Shown here one piece after another: positions 35,714 through 44,150 of a stretch of 64,000 nucleotides of DNA. The stretch spans positions 23,642-87,641 of the forward strand of contig NZ_LT828552.1 in the NCBI RefSeq assembly GCF_900170035.1, given 5' to 3'. The position numbers were made by a program, and so were the translations under genes. The notes beneath the pieces are model-generated. The model saw nothing but the letters and a program-made list of their open reading frames with translations. It did not search any database and was not told the origin of the DNA. Position 1 is the stretch's first letter; every line of letters starts with the position of its first letter. This DNA comes from Desulfamplus magnetovallimortis (GTDB lineage Bacteria > Desulfobacterota > Desulfobacteria > Desulfobacterales > Desulfobacteraceae).

Positions 35714-37669
35714 TTAGATAACCGCTCTGAACCCTTCAGGTTCCTGCTGCAATATCTCATTGATAAGTGATTTTTCACTTAACATCTCATGTTCTACCAC
35801 ACGGCAGGTGACATTACGTACAAAATAATCATGCTTCTGGAGATTTTTTGTAAGTTCCGGCAGCATCTGATTGAAAAAATTAGCAGTGTCAGGATCAGAA
35901 ACCTGAAAAACACCTGAGATGTTGTTTTTAAGCATGGAAAAATCAGCCCGCACAGGGCCTAACTGCGTCATACTCAAAAAAAGGGAAACCTTCAAAAGAT
36001 TGTCCGCTCTTGAAGCTTTTTCGGAATCCTTATCTCCAATATCAATAAACATCTGGCCAAATGAAAACTGACCATTTAGTAATATCGGAAACGGAATAAG
36101 GTATTTACCTGATTCGGAAAGATGTGTATTGACAAGCTGAACTTTTTCCAGATTCTGTGCAAATGATTTAATTGCTTCAATGTCAACATTCTCCAGCCTA
36201 TCGGATGATTCAGTTAACTGCAATGCCATTGATTTGAGATCTTCTGTCAAATTATTGCCGGATATCCTGCCTGGCAGTAGAACATCAGGATTAGGCATCG
36301 TTTTATCAAAGGCAGGAGCAAATCTGGCTGCTGCCTCATGGGTAAAAGAATGTCTCGCCCCAGAGGTCTCTGGATTATTTGCAAAACGATTTTGTTCAAA
36401 CAAATCCTGCCTCAACATTTTTTCTGCTCCACGGCTTTCTTTGATATCAGATGGATTGTTCGGGTTAAAGCCCAAATCCTTCTTTTCAAGTAGTGAATTA
36501 TTATGTCTATAATTCTCCATCTGCTTTTCCGACCGTGTGTTACTCTGAATATAGTCAATCGTCTTCTGTTCCGGATTTGAATTACTTTGAATATAATTCA
36601 CCATTTTTTTTTCCAGAAGCAAACCGCTTTTTTCCAGTAATCGGGGAATCAGAAGAAAATCCGCACTACCGGATTTCAAAGAAATATTTAAAAGCAATGA
36701 TGTCATGGACATAAGACCAGAGCCTTTAGGTCTGATGTTTAACTGGGCAGAAGAATCAGAAACCTCTTTATTCAGCAGCTCACCCCTTGTTAAAACATCA
36801 TCAGGTTTTACAGAAAAATTAAGGGAATCCGGTTTGTTTTGCACAACAGATCTGGCGGCCGGTTCTGGTTTACTCTCCACATCAGATCTTACAGTGACAT
36901 CTGATTTAATATCCTGATTTACTCTAACAGGGGCATCTGGTTTAACCACCCCATCTGTTCTGACAGGGGTATCTGGCTTAATATCCCGACCTGCTCGGAC
37001 AGATGCATCTGATTTAACATCCCGAATTTCCCTGACAGAGCTATCTGGTTTACTTTCCAGATTAAGTTTATCGGAAACATCAGTAGGGGATTTTTCAGGC
37101 GTCATTGAGGGTTTTAGATGCGAAAATTTATCTGGAACAGATGGCGCTACTGAAGAGGATGGAGTCTCTGACCTGACTGCTCCCTTAAATGAAGGTAATT
37201 CTGGTTGCTGTCCAGATTTTAGAACTTTAACATGACTTTCAAAACCTTTTTTCAGAGCAGACGACAATTTTTCTGCAAGACGGTCAAAACCATCAAAAGG
37301 GGAAGATTGTTTTAACAGAAGGCTTAAAGGGGTCTGCTCAAAACGACTGTTTTGTACAGAAACTTTCTGTTCCGTAATAGTATTGGCAGGTTTTGTTCCG
37401 GAAAGAGAGATTTTTTCCTTAAGAACACTCAACTCTCCCTGATCGTTAAGCTTCAACCGAATCATATCTCCGGTCTTGAAGTCAACTCCAGAAGGGAAAT
37501 CAACTGCAAGCTTTCTCCCCTGAATCAAAAGCTCAAATTTTGAAGATGCAAGATGTTTCAATACCTTTGCATCAATCATACGCTCCTTGCCTGACAAGGG
37601 AATGGCAGATTTTTTCTGCAATCTGTCTGCTTTGAAAAGTTCTGATAAAATAACACCAAGCCCGCTCAT
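35714..37669 (-). CDS. Second FliK-like protein (hook-length-control-like)
   Basis: 651 residues. The C-terminal part (about 520-640) has the layout of the FliK C-terminal domain family: LIPFPILLNGQFSFGQMFIDIGD, then a strand-rich stretch LGPVRADFSMLKNNISGVFQVSDP and FFNQMLPELTKNLQKHDYFV. The N-terminal part (VLKHLASSKFELLIQGRKLAV, DFPSGVDFKTGDMIRLKLND) is a small beta domain. The middle is disordered, with about nine degenerate repeats around KPDxxVRxxxDVK. The ATG overlaps the stop of the preceding gene (ATGA). It differs from the true fliK at 56888-59737. It may regulate or measure another structure; inference only. Confidence 0.55.
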   Translation of the reverse strand: MSGLGVILSELFKADRLQKKSAIPLSGKERMIDAKVLKHLASSKFELLIQGRKLAVDFPSGVDFKTGDMIRLKLNDQGELSVLKEKISLSGTKPANTITEQKVSVQNSRFEQTPLSLLLKQSSPFDGFDRLAEKLSSALKKGFESHVKVLKSGQQPELPSFKGAVRSETPSSSVAPSVPDKFSHLKPSMTPEKSPTDVSDKLNLESKPDSSVREIRDVKSDASVRAGRDIKPDTPVRTDGVVKPDAPVRVNQDIKSDVTVRSDVESKPEPAARSVVQNKPDSLNFSVKPDDVLTRGELLNKEVSDSSAQLNIRPKGSGLMSMTSLLLNISLKSGSADFLLIPRLLEKSGLLLEKKMVNYIQSNSNPEQKTIDYIQSNTRSEKQMENYRHNNSLLEKKDLGFNPNNPSDIKESRGAEKMLRQDLFEQNRFANNPETSGARHSFTHEAAARFAPAFDKTMPNPDVLLPGRISGNNLTEDLKSMALQLTESSDRLENVDIEAIKSFAQNLEKVQLVNTHLSESGKYLIPFPILLNGQFSFGQMFIDIGDKDSEKASRADNLLKVSLFLSMTQLGPVRADFSMLKNNISGVFQVSDPDTANFFNQMLPELTKNLQKHDYFVRNVTCRVVEHEMLSEKSLINEILQQEPEGFRAVI

Positions 37670-38394
37670 CAGAACTGCTTCTCCATCTGGATAAATTTTT
37701 CTTTCAGGTTAATAACCAGTTGCACTTCTCCCTGGGGCATCGAGAGTCTTGACGCAATGGTTTCAACATCCATACCCTCCTGATAAAGCTCTACAATTTT
37801 CTGCTGCTGATCAAACACATCATCTTCCGAATGCCTTTCTCTAATTGCATCTTCGCGCAATGCAACATCCCTCTCCCTAAAATCAGACATTTCAGAAAGC
37901 CCTGAAAAACCCATATTGCCACCACCTCGCCTGGATTGACGTGATGAATTATAACTGTTGCTGAATTGTCCCTGATTGTTTAAAAGCACCTCAGCCCTTG
38001 AGAGAAGAAGATTAATACTGATTATTCTTGAATCAAGAGCATCATTCAACTCACGAATCAAACGCTTTTTCTCTTTTATCTGTGAGTCAAACGTGTCTGC
38101 TGCGGCTTCTGCCCCCTTTACAAGTGGATCCAGAAGATCAATAATATCCTGGGTGGCCCTGTCAATCATCTGAACTGCTGCCTTATCAGCCAAAGTATCA
38201 GTACTGTACTCAAGCTTTTCCAATGTTTCACGGTAAACTGATTCTGCCATTGTATTAAAATAATCTTTTTTCATGGCAGGATCAGAATAAAGTTTTCCCA
38301 GTTTTCTGACAACGCCCCAAACAAGCAGCACAATAAGAAACTGAAAACACAGTTGTAGTACTATCCAGAATTCAATGGAAAATAGTCTCATCAT
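37669..38394 (-). CDS. Membrane-anchored DUF2802/DUF6115-like protein
   Basis: 241 residues. One N-terminal membrane segment (FWIVLQLCFQFLIVLLVWGVV), a coiled coil (about 70-130), and a C-terminal HTH-like segment VELYQEGMDVETIASRLSMPQGEVQLVINLKEKF. This combination matches the DUF2802/DUF6115 proteins encoded in flagellar/chemotaxis operons of Pseudomonas, Vibrio and Bacillus. Its function is unknown. It overlaps the flanking genes at both ends (4 bases with the 105-residue gene upstream and a shared ATGA with FliK-like downstream), so it is in one operon with them. Confidence 0.65.
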   Translation of the reverse strand: MMRLFSIEFWIVLQLCFQFLIVLLVWGVVRKLGKLYSDPAMKKDYFNTMAESVYRETLEKLEYSTDTLADKAAVQMIDRATQDIIDLLDPLVKGAEAAADTFDSQIKEKKRLIRELNDALDSRIISINLLLSRAEVLLNNQGQFSNSYNSSRQSRRGGGNMGFSGLSEMSDFRERDVALREDAIRERHSEDDVFDQQQKIVELYQEGMDVETIASRLSMPQGEVQLVINLKEKFIQMEKQF

Positions 38395-38708
38395 GCAACA
38401 GTATTAAGAAGGTTACCTGGCAAATCAGGATATTGTCCCTTTGTGGACTCGGGATTCTTTTTCTTTTTTTTTCTCTTCAATAACCTTCTCTTCTTGTTCT
38501 CCTTCCTCTTTTCATCAGCATTGACATCATTATTGAGAGCACTTTCGTTTTCCGAGGATTGCACAGTTGTCTGCTCAACAACTTCCCTTGTTACCTGCTG
38601 ATTCTGAAGATGTTCGGGATCCGGCTGAACCGGTTTCAGGTGATGGGTAGCATCATGAGCTCTTCCTGACTGCTGAATAACAATATTATGACCTGGTATT
38701 GTTGTCAT
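38391..38708 (-). CDS. Small hypothetical protein with a basic tract
   Basis: 105 residues with no recognised domain. An N-terminal Gln/His-rich part (GHNIVIQQSGRAHDATHHL), an acidic/Asn-rich centre, and a very basic stretch RKENKKRRLLKRKKKKKNPE (residues about 65-85), ending DLPGNLLNTVA. The ATG at 38708 follows GGGGAGGTGATACC; the open frame extends 12 codons further. It overlaps the DUF2802-like gene by 4 bases. Small disordered basic proteins at this position occur in flagellar operons, but no function can be assigned. Confidence 0.55.
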   Translation of the reverse strand: MTTIPGHNIVIQQSGRAHDATHHLKPVQPDPEHLQNQQVTREVVEQTTVQSSENESALNNDVNADEKRKENKKRRLLKRKKKKKNPESTKGQYPDLPGNLLNTVA

Positions 38709-38737
38709 GGTATCACCTCCCCTATCCTGCTGATTTG

Positions 38738-38868
38738 TCAGCAACTAATATTAATGATTTATCAGCACTTAATGTTACTGTTTTGTCAGCACTTAATGTT
38801 ACTGCTTTGTCAGCACTTAATGTTACTGCTTTGTCAACACTTAATGTTACTGCTTTGTCAGCACCTTA
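38738..38868. repeat. 24-bp tandem repeat upstream of the small basic-protein gene
   Basis: TCAGCACTTAATGTTACTGC begins units at 38762, 38786, 38810 and 38834 (period 24), with diverged units at 38738 and 38858. It fills the gap between the FliL-like stop and the next gene's ribosome site. The unit is not coding on the minus strand here; it may set spacing or be a slippage product. Confidence 0.9.
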
Positions 38869-38876
38869 TTTAAGGC

Positions 38877-40835
38877 CTATCCTGTTTCAAATTGAGAAAA
38901 AGTCACCTTATCAATTTTTTTACCTGGCAAAGCCTGATTCAACGCATCTATTATGATATCAAGAAGATCTTTTTCAGTCAATCGTGACCCTTTATCTGAT
39001 CTCAACGCCTTCATAACAGCATCATAAACAGTATGCCTGTAATATGGTATTCTATCCATAATCTCGTCAAATGTTGTCATGTATGAATAATCAATAACAA
39101 TATCAAACGACATATATGTTGTAAGTTCATCCTGGTCAGGGGTAATAACGACAAAACCTTCCATATTTATAGTTCCGGGACTGAAGATCTCTTCCTCTGC
39201 CGGTGGGGTCTCGTCACTGTTCATATCAATATCCATTACGTTTTCTGCAGGTTGCTCAAGAACAGGTGGCAGATCAGGTTTTTCTGAGACAAGTTTATCA
39301 CGCAGGTAGAAAAAATATACAGCAGCAACGCAACCGCCTATAACAATAATGACAACAAGAATCATCAAAATAATCTTGACAAGAAATCCTTTTTTGCCAG
39401 AAACTTCTTGCCCACTCTCCTGATCACCAAGCTGCTCAATTTCATCAGTAGCAGCGGCGTCCTCTTCTTCAAGCAGAACAGATTCAGATTCATCTTCCTT
39501 ATCAAGGTCTCCAATATTATCCTCAAAATCAGAAGATATATCCAGATCCTCATCCTGTTCCATGTCAGCCAGCAGATCCTCATCTTCCTCATCCGAACCA
39601 GCCAGCAAAGCATCAATATCATCCTGGGAGATAATATTGCGGCTCTCTTCATTATCGTCATCAGAATCAGGAGGTAATTCCGGAGAGTCCTCGGAATTTA
39701 GAAAACCGTCAATATCATCCTGGGAAATACTTTCAAGTTCATCTTCGGTTTCAGAATCAGCATCACTTAAAAGTGCATCCAAATCCTCGGCAGAGATGTC
39801 ACTGTCATCACCTATGGAAAAATCATCATCTTCTTCCATATCGGACAGGTTAACCTGAAAATCATCTTCTTTCTCTTGCCTCATGCTCTCATCAGATGGA
39901 GCATCAGGCTCAGATAAAATTGAATCCTCAACCTCATCTTCCAGAAGATCTGAATCCTCAATAAGTTTATCAAGATCATCCTGGGTTATCAGGCAATCCT
40001 GTACATTCCATCCATCAGAGTCAGAAATAAGCTCCTCAACCGCTTCATCAGAATCAACCGTAAGCTCCTGAGCAGCACCTGAAGATATTGGTTCATCCTC
40101 TGCAATTTCATCAAGATCATCCAGAATGGCGGCATCTTCAACAGATTCCGACGACATGAGCTTATCAATATCATCCTGGGAAACAAGATCCAGATCTTTA
40201 TCATCGGTGTTATCAAGATCATCATCTTCTTCTGAAAGAGTGGAACCATTCAAAAGGCTGTCTATATCATCCTGGGACAACTCTCCAAGGTCGTCATCAC
40301 CAGAATCGTCAAGGTCATCTTCAGGTAGAACATCAGGCTCTTCTGACGGGTCAGAAGCGTTTAAAAGGCTGTCTATGTCATCCTGGGACAACTCTCCAAG
40401 ATCGTCATCGCCAAGGTCGTTTTCCGATAGGGATTCTTCAAAGAGGTCATCTGACTCTTCTGATGGTGCAGATGCGTTTAAAAGGCTGTCTATGTCATCC
40501 TGGGACAACTCTCCAAGATCGTCATCGCCAAGGTCGTTTTCCGATAGGGGGTCTTCAGAGAGATCATCTGTCTCTTCTGATGGTGCAGATGCGTTTAAAA
40601 GGCTATCTATATCATCCTGGGACAATTCTCCAAGGTCATCGACAGGAAGGTCATCAACTTCGTCAGCAGGAGATGCAGCGTTCAAAAGATTATCTATGTC
40701 ATCCTGGGATAATTCTCCAAGGTCATCTTCACTTTTCACAATGCTCTCTTCGGCCTCTTCAATGGAGCCTGCACTTAATAGTTTGTCAATATCATCCTGG
40801 GAGATCAGAGTATCGTCATTGGTAGCGTCAGGCAT
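38877..40835 (-). CDS. FliL-like protein with eleven FliM-type SQDDIDxLL motifs
   Basis: 652 residues. The C-terminus (about 545-652) is a FliL-type periplasmic domain (TYMSFDIVIDYSYMTTFDEIMDRIPYYRHTVYDAV, LTEKDLLDIIIDALNQALPGKKIDKVTF). It follows one membrane segment (about 482-510: LVKIILMILVVIIVIGGCVAAVYFF). The N-terminal cytoplasmic part (1-470) is strongly acidic and carries eleven copies of a motif with consensus (I/L)SQDDIDxLL. The first is LISQDDIDKLLSAG and the last IISQDDIDALLAGS; four central copies are near-identical (LGELSQDDIDSLLN). The same motif begins FliM in this window (ILSQDEVDSLLAG) and is the known CheY-P binding element of FliM. It follows fliA. A true FliL (51413-52036) is also present, so this is a paralogue with a gained array. 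Function inferred: a multivalent CheY- or switch-binding protein at the inner membrane. Confidence 0.8.
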   Translation of the reverse strand: MPDATNDDTLISQDDIDKLLSAGSIEEAEESIVKSEDDLGELSQDDIDNLLNAASPADEVDDLPVDDLGELSQDDIDSLLNASAPSEETDDLSEDPLSENDLGDDDLGELSQDDIDSLLNASAPSEESDDLFEESLSENDLGDDDLGELSQDDIDSLLNASDPSEEPDVLPEDDLDDSGDDDLGELSQDDIDSLLNGSTLSEEDDDLDNTDDKDLDLVSQDDIDKLMSSESVEDAAILDDLDEIAEDEPISSGAAQELTVDSDEAVEELISDSDGWNVQDCLITQDDLDKLIEDSDLLEDEVEDSILSEPDAPSDESMRQEKEDDFQVNLSDMEEDDDFSIGDDSDISAEDLDALLSDADSETEDELESISQDDIDGFLNSEDSPELPPDSDDDNEESRNIISQDDIDALLAGSDEEDEDLLADMEQDEDLDISSDFEDNIGDLDKEDESESVLLEEEDAAATDEIEQLGDQESGQEVSGKKGFLVKIILMILVVIIVIGGCVAAVYFFYLRDKLVSEKPDLPPVLEQPAENVMDIDMNSDETPPAEEEIFSPGTINMEGFVVITPDQDELTTYMSFDIVIDYSYMTTFDEIMDRIPYYRHTVYDAVMKALRSDKGSRLTEKDLLDIIIDALNQALPGKKIDKVTFSQFETG

Positions 40836-40881
40836 CTATAACCTCTTTTCCGGTGGTGTCCCAAAATTTTTCAGGTACTTT

Positions 40882-40963
40882 TTTTATGAAAGTCTCTGCA
40901 AGAGGCTGTTTTTAAAAAGACTTTCAACACTTCGATTGTGGCAAAAATCTGCCATGGCCGCTA
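40882..40963. repeat. R2 palindromic repeat, reversed single unit
   Basis: This is a reverse-orientation unit of the R2 family (ATGAAAGTC ... GACTTTCA, then GATTGTGGC and GCCATGG). It lies between fliA and the FliL-like gene, in the probable leader of the latter. Confidence 0.65.
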
Positions 40964-40965
40964 CT

Positions 40966-41709
40966 TCAGCCATTGTAATAACTCTTTAGGCGACTCTTAA
41001 GTTTAGTCAATATTGTAGCATGAATCTGACATATTCTTGATTCAGTTAACTCAAGTACCTCGCCAATCTCTTTCAAGGTTAACTCTTCGTAGTAGTAAAG
41101 AGAAACAACAAGCTGTTCCTTTTCACTTAAATCCCCAATGGACTGAGCAATCACAGATTTAAGCTCTTCCCTGTCAAACTGGTCAGAAGGTGTCTCTTCC
41201 CCCTTCAGTGTTGCCATAAAGCGTGTCTGGGAAGAGTTGTCGTTTGACTGGGTCTTTAAATAGGCATCCAGACTTAAAACTGCTGAGCCGTGGATCTGGG
41301 TCACCATCTCATTGTAGGTGTCAAGCCCAACCCCAAGAGCATCTGCAATTTCGCTGTCAGATGCAGGAGCACCTTTGGAATCCTCAATTGATTTCTGGGC
41401 AGCGGCAATCTCCTGAATTTTTTTGCGCAGTGATCGGGAGTATTTATCCATACTCCTCAACTCATCAAGTATTGCACCCCTTATTCTATACTGAGCATAG
41501 GTTTTCAACGTGACATGTTTTTCAGGATCAAACTTGTCAACAGCATCAATAAGACCCATTGAACCAGCACTGACAAGTTCATCAAAAAAGACACTTGAGG
41601 GAAGCCTTCTTGCAAAGCTTGCTGCAATATGCTTGACCAGATAGGCATACTCAACAATCGTGGCCTCCCGCCACGCTTCTCTACTTTTCATGTCACTCTG
41701 TTTTTTCAA
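40966..41709 (-). CDS. fliA: Flagellar sigma factor FliA (sigma-28)
   Basis: Directs late flagellar promoters. Region 2 is clear (YLVKHIAASFARRLPSSVFFDELVSAGSMGLIDAVDKFDPEKHVTLKTYAQYRIRGAILDELRSMD). Region 4 is also clear (LSEKEQLVVSLYYYEELTLKEIGEVLELTESRICQIHATILTKL). 247 residues. Candidate targets in this window: fliC, fliD, flgK, flgN and the DUF1566/MopE gene. Start uncertain: TTG at 41709 or ATG at 41691. It follows flhG after 76 bases. Confidence 0.95.
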   Translation of the reverse strand: MKKQSDMKSREAWREATIVEYAYLVKHIAASFARRLPSSVFFDELVSAGSMGLIDAVDKFDPEKHVTLKTYAQYRIRGAILDELRSMDKYSRSLRKKIQEIAAAQKSIEDSKGAPASDSEIADALGVGLDTYNEMVTQIHGSAVLSLDAYLKTQSNDNSSQTRFMATLKGEETPSDQFDREELKSVIAQSIGDLSEKEQLVVSLYYYEELTLKEIGEVLELTESRICQIHATILTKLKSRLKSYYNG

Positions 41710-41785
41710 GTTTCATTCTCTATCTTTGACGGTCTCGTAAAAATCCGGCAGATATTGGCATCCTTTCATATCGCCTCAAATATTG

Positions 41786-42700
41786 TCAATTAATTGTATC
41801 AAGAAGCCTTTTCATGAAGAATTTGAGATTTCCATCATTAGAAATCCTTGCAGGAGAATCCACAAGCTTGCGTGCAATACCTGTAATGGCTGACGCGGAA
41901 GGAGATTCTGGTGCATAATCACACACAGGACTTCGATTGAGAACTGCCTTCTGCAACATATTGTCATGGGGAACATACCCGAGATACTCAAGGACAATAT
42001 TTTTCAAAAATCTGCCAATGGCTCCATCCAGCGATGCATAAACCGATTTAGCTTCCTTCTGGGAACTTACCACATTAACAAGAAGTTTAAAATACCTTGT
42101 TCCGTATTCTCTGGCCATAACCTTCATTAATGCATATGAATCTGTTATTGATGTTGGCTCTCTTGTGGCAATTACAATACACTCATCAGCCGCAGAGTTA
42201 AAATAGAGTACATTGGATGATATTCCAGCACCAGTGTCGAGGAGAACAATATCTGCAACATTCTCAAGTGCCTCAAATTCCGTAAGCAGGTTAAGTTTTT
42301 CACCATCCGTAAGCTGGGTCAAATGGGAAAATCCCGAACCTCCAGGAAGAATTTTTACACCGTGAGAAGTTGTGACAAGAACTTCTTCAAGGGTTTTCTC
42401 CCCCTCTATTATATGTCTGATATTGTATTTGGGACGCATATTAAAAATAATATCAATATTTGCAAGCCCGACATCTGTATCCACGATCACAACCCTCTTT
42501 CCAAGAGAGGTAAGTGCAATGGCAAGATTTCCAACCATGTTGGTTTTACCAACCCCACCTTTCCCACTTGTAACAGCAATTACCCTTGGAGGTGTCTTAT
42601 GTGGTTTACCATCAAGTCTCCGTGGCACTGAAGAAGATAAATTTCTTCTCGCTACAGAGCCGTTTTTGACAATATTTCTCAAACCGCTTGCCTGATCCAC
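41786..42700 (-). CDS. flhG: MinD-like ATPase FlhG (FleN)
   Basis: Controls flagellar number and position with FlhF. The N-terminus is DQASGLRNIV, typical of the family, followed by the deviant Walker A VTSGKGGVGKTNMVGNLA, then VVIVDTDVGLANIDIIFNM and VLLDTGAGISSNVL. 304 residues. The GTG at 42700 is preferred (GGGGAG before it; the family N-terminus is DQA...); an upstream GTG at 42718 lies inside flhF. It starts two bases after the flhF stop. Confidence 0.94.
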   Translation of the reverse strand: MDQASGLRNIVKNGSVARRNLSSSVPRRLDGKPHKTPPRVIAVTSGKGGVGKTNMVGNLAIALTSLGKRVVIVDTDVGLANIDIIFNMRPKYNIRHIIEGEKTLEEVLVTTSHGVKILPGGSGFSHLTQLTDGEKLNLLTEFEALENVADIVLLDTGAGISSNVLYFNSAADECIVIATREPTSITDSYALMKVMAREYGTRYFKLLVNVVSSQKEAKSVYASLDGAIGRFLKNIVLEYLGYVPHDNMLQKAVLNRSPVCDYAPESPSASAITGIARKLVDSPARISNDGNLKFFMKRLLDTIN

Positions 42701-42701
42701 T

Positions 42702-44147
42702 TTATTGTTTCTCCCCACCCTGCTGCGCTCCCAACATTATACCGAGAAGATCACGCGTATCAGGAATAATTAAATCTTCCGGCACTCTCTGCCCGTTGGT
42801 GACGATGGAAACCGGCAGTTGCAAATCACTTATCTGATCAAAAATTTTGCCACATCTTTTGGTTTCATCCACTTTTGTAAAGACATATGTTTCTGGATTG
42901 AGTTTTGCAAAGGCATTGGCTGCTTCCCGCATGTCAAGAAAACCTGTGGTAAGACTCAAAACCAGATGAATTGATATATTATAATCCCCTCGGATAACTT
43001 CAGAGACCTCTTTCATGCGCATATGATCAGAATGGCTGTGCCCTGCCGTATCTATAAGCACAATATCCAGGAACTCCATTTTTTTTAATGCCCTTGTAAA
43101 ATCATCCCTTGTAAATGCAGCAATGCATAGCAACCCCATTATTGCAGCATAGGACTTTAACTGCTCAAACGCTCCTATACGATAGCTATCAATTGATATA
43201 AGTCCAACTCTTTTTTTGCGTTTTATACTCAATTCGGCAGCAAGTTTTGCAATGGTTGTTGTTTTTCCTACACCTGTTGGCCCCACAAAAGCTGCTACAT
43301 GGGGCATTCCAGACTCTGTAGGCCTTGTAAAAAGCTCCCTTGTACGAATCAACCCGAGGCACTCCCTGATTACATATTTTTTAAGAGGGTATATAAGGCC
43401 TGTACGTTCTGCCTGGTCGCTCTCCATTGCAAATGTGGCTCTTTGCAATATAAGATGCGCTCTTTTTTCCGAAATACCGGCTCTTAAAAGAGATGCATAT
43501 ATTCCTGCTGATTCCGTATAACTTCCAAGTATGGATGCCATACCACTTCCAAATCCAACAAGGGATATTAAATCCTTTATACTTGCAAGCTCATCAAAGA
43601 TCGCACCATCGGATATGGATGGGCCTGAAGCATTGCTGTTGGAGAATCCACTGTTTTTGCCTGCATATTCACGGTTTTTGCCTGCATATTCACTATTTTT
43701 GCCTGCATATTCACTATTTTTACCTGCATATTCACTGTTTTTACCTGCATATTCACTGTTTTTACCTGCATATTCACTATTTTTACCTGAATAGAAAGCT
43801 GCCTCGCCATAAGCATCACTGCCTTTACCGGAATTCCCAGTATTAACATGGTCTGATACAGAATCTCTTACAGATTGTTTTCCTCCTTCAGATGTAGAAC
43901 CAGTGCGAGCTCCTTTAATGGAGAGATTTTGTTGATCTTTAATCGATTTTTGATCATCTCTTCCCCTGTCGCTCCTGTCAGGTTCGCAAGGTGCTGCCTC
44001 AACTTCAAACATCTCCTTTGCATATGGATCCCTTGGACTTTTGGGTATTCGCCTGGTGGATAGGATCATGGCATCCGGTCCCAGCTCTTCCTTTATAATG
44101 GAGAGTGCCTTCTGAATACTGCGAGCTTTATAGACTTTGCCTTCCAT
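42702..44147 (-). CDS. flhF: SRP-type GTPase FlhF, with 7-residue repeats
   Basis: Recruits flagellar components to the cell pole. The N-terminus VYKARSIQKALSIIKEELGPDAMILSTRRI and the NG domain (about 240-470: AAFVGPTGVGKTTTIAKLAAEL, VGLISIDSYRIGAFEQLKSYA, DIVLIDTAGHS, TYVFTKVDETKRCG) are all family. 481 residues. Residues about 122-163 contain six near-identical heptapeptide units (NSEYAGK or NREYAGK) in the variable linker, encoded by a 21-bp tandem repeat. Three bases separate it from the flhA stop. FlhF plus FlhG indicates polar or otherwise controlled flagellar placement. Confidence 0.96.
   Translation of the reverse strand: MEGKVYKARSIQKALSIIKEELGPDAMILSTRRIPKSPRDPYAKEMFEVEAAPCEPDRSDRGRDDQKSIKDQQNLSIKGARTGSTSEGGKQSVRDSVSDHVNTGNSGKGSDAYGEAAFYSGKNSEYAGKNSEYAGKNSEYAGKNSEYAGKNSEYAGKNREYAGKNSGFSNSNASGPSISDGAIFDELASIKDLISLVGFGSGMASILGSYTESAGIYASLLRAGISEKRAHLILQRATFAMESDQAERTGLIYPLKKYVIRECLGLIRTRELFTRPTESGMPHVAAFVGPTGVGKTTTIAKLAAELSIKRKKRVGLISIDSYRIGAFEQLKSYAAIMGLLCIAAFTRDDFTRALKKMEFLDIVLIDTAGHSHSDHMRMKEVSEVIRGDYNISIHLVLSLTTGFLDMREAANAFAKLNPETYVFTKVDETKRCGKIFDQISDLQLPVSIVTNGQRVPEDLIIPDTRDLLGIMLGAQQGGEKQ
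43659..43784. repeat. 21-bp tandem repeat inside flhF (six copies)
   Basis: Units start at 43659, 43680, 43701, 43722, 43743 and 43764 and read GCCTGCATATTCACTATTTTT with few changes. The unit length keeps the flhF frame and encodes NSEYAGK. It is a likely site of length polymorphism. Confidence 0.92.
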
Positions 44148-44150
44148 TTT

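Noticed and set aside
40126-40989. Open frame of 287 codons opposite the poly-motif FliL-like gene, Ser-rich
   Set aside because: It is the reverse reading of Asp/Glu-rich repeats; no start signal or domain.
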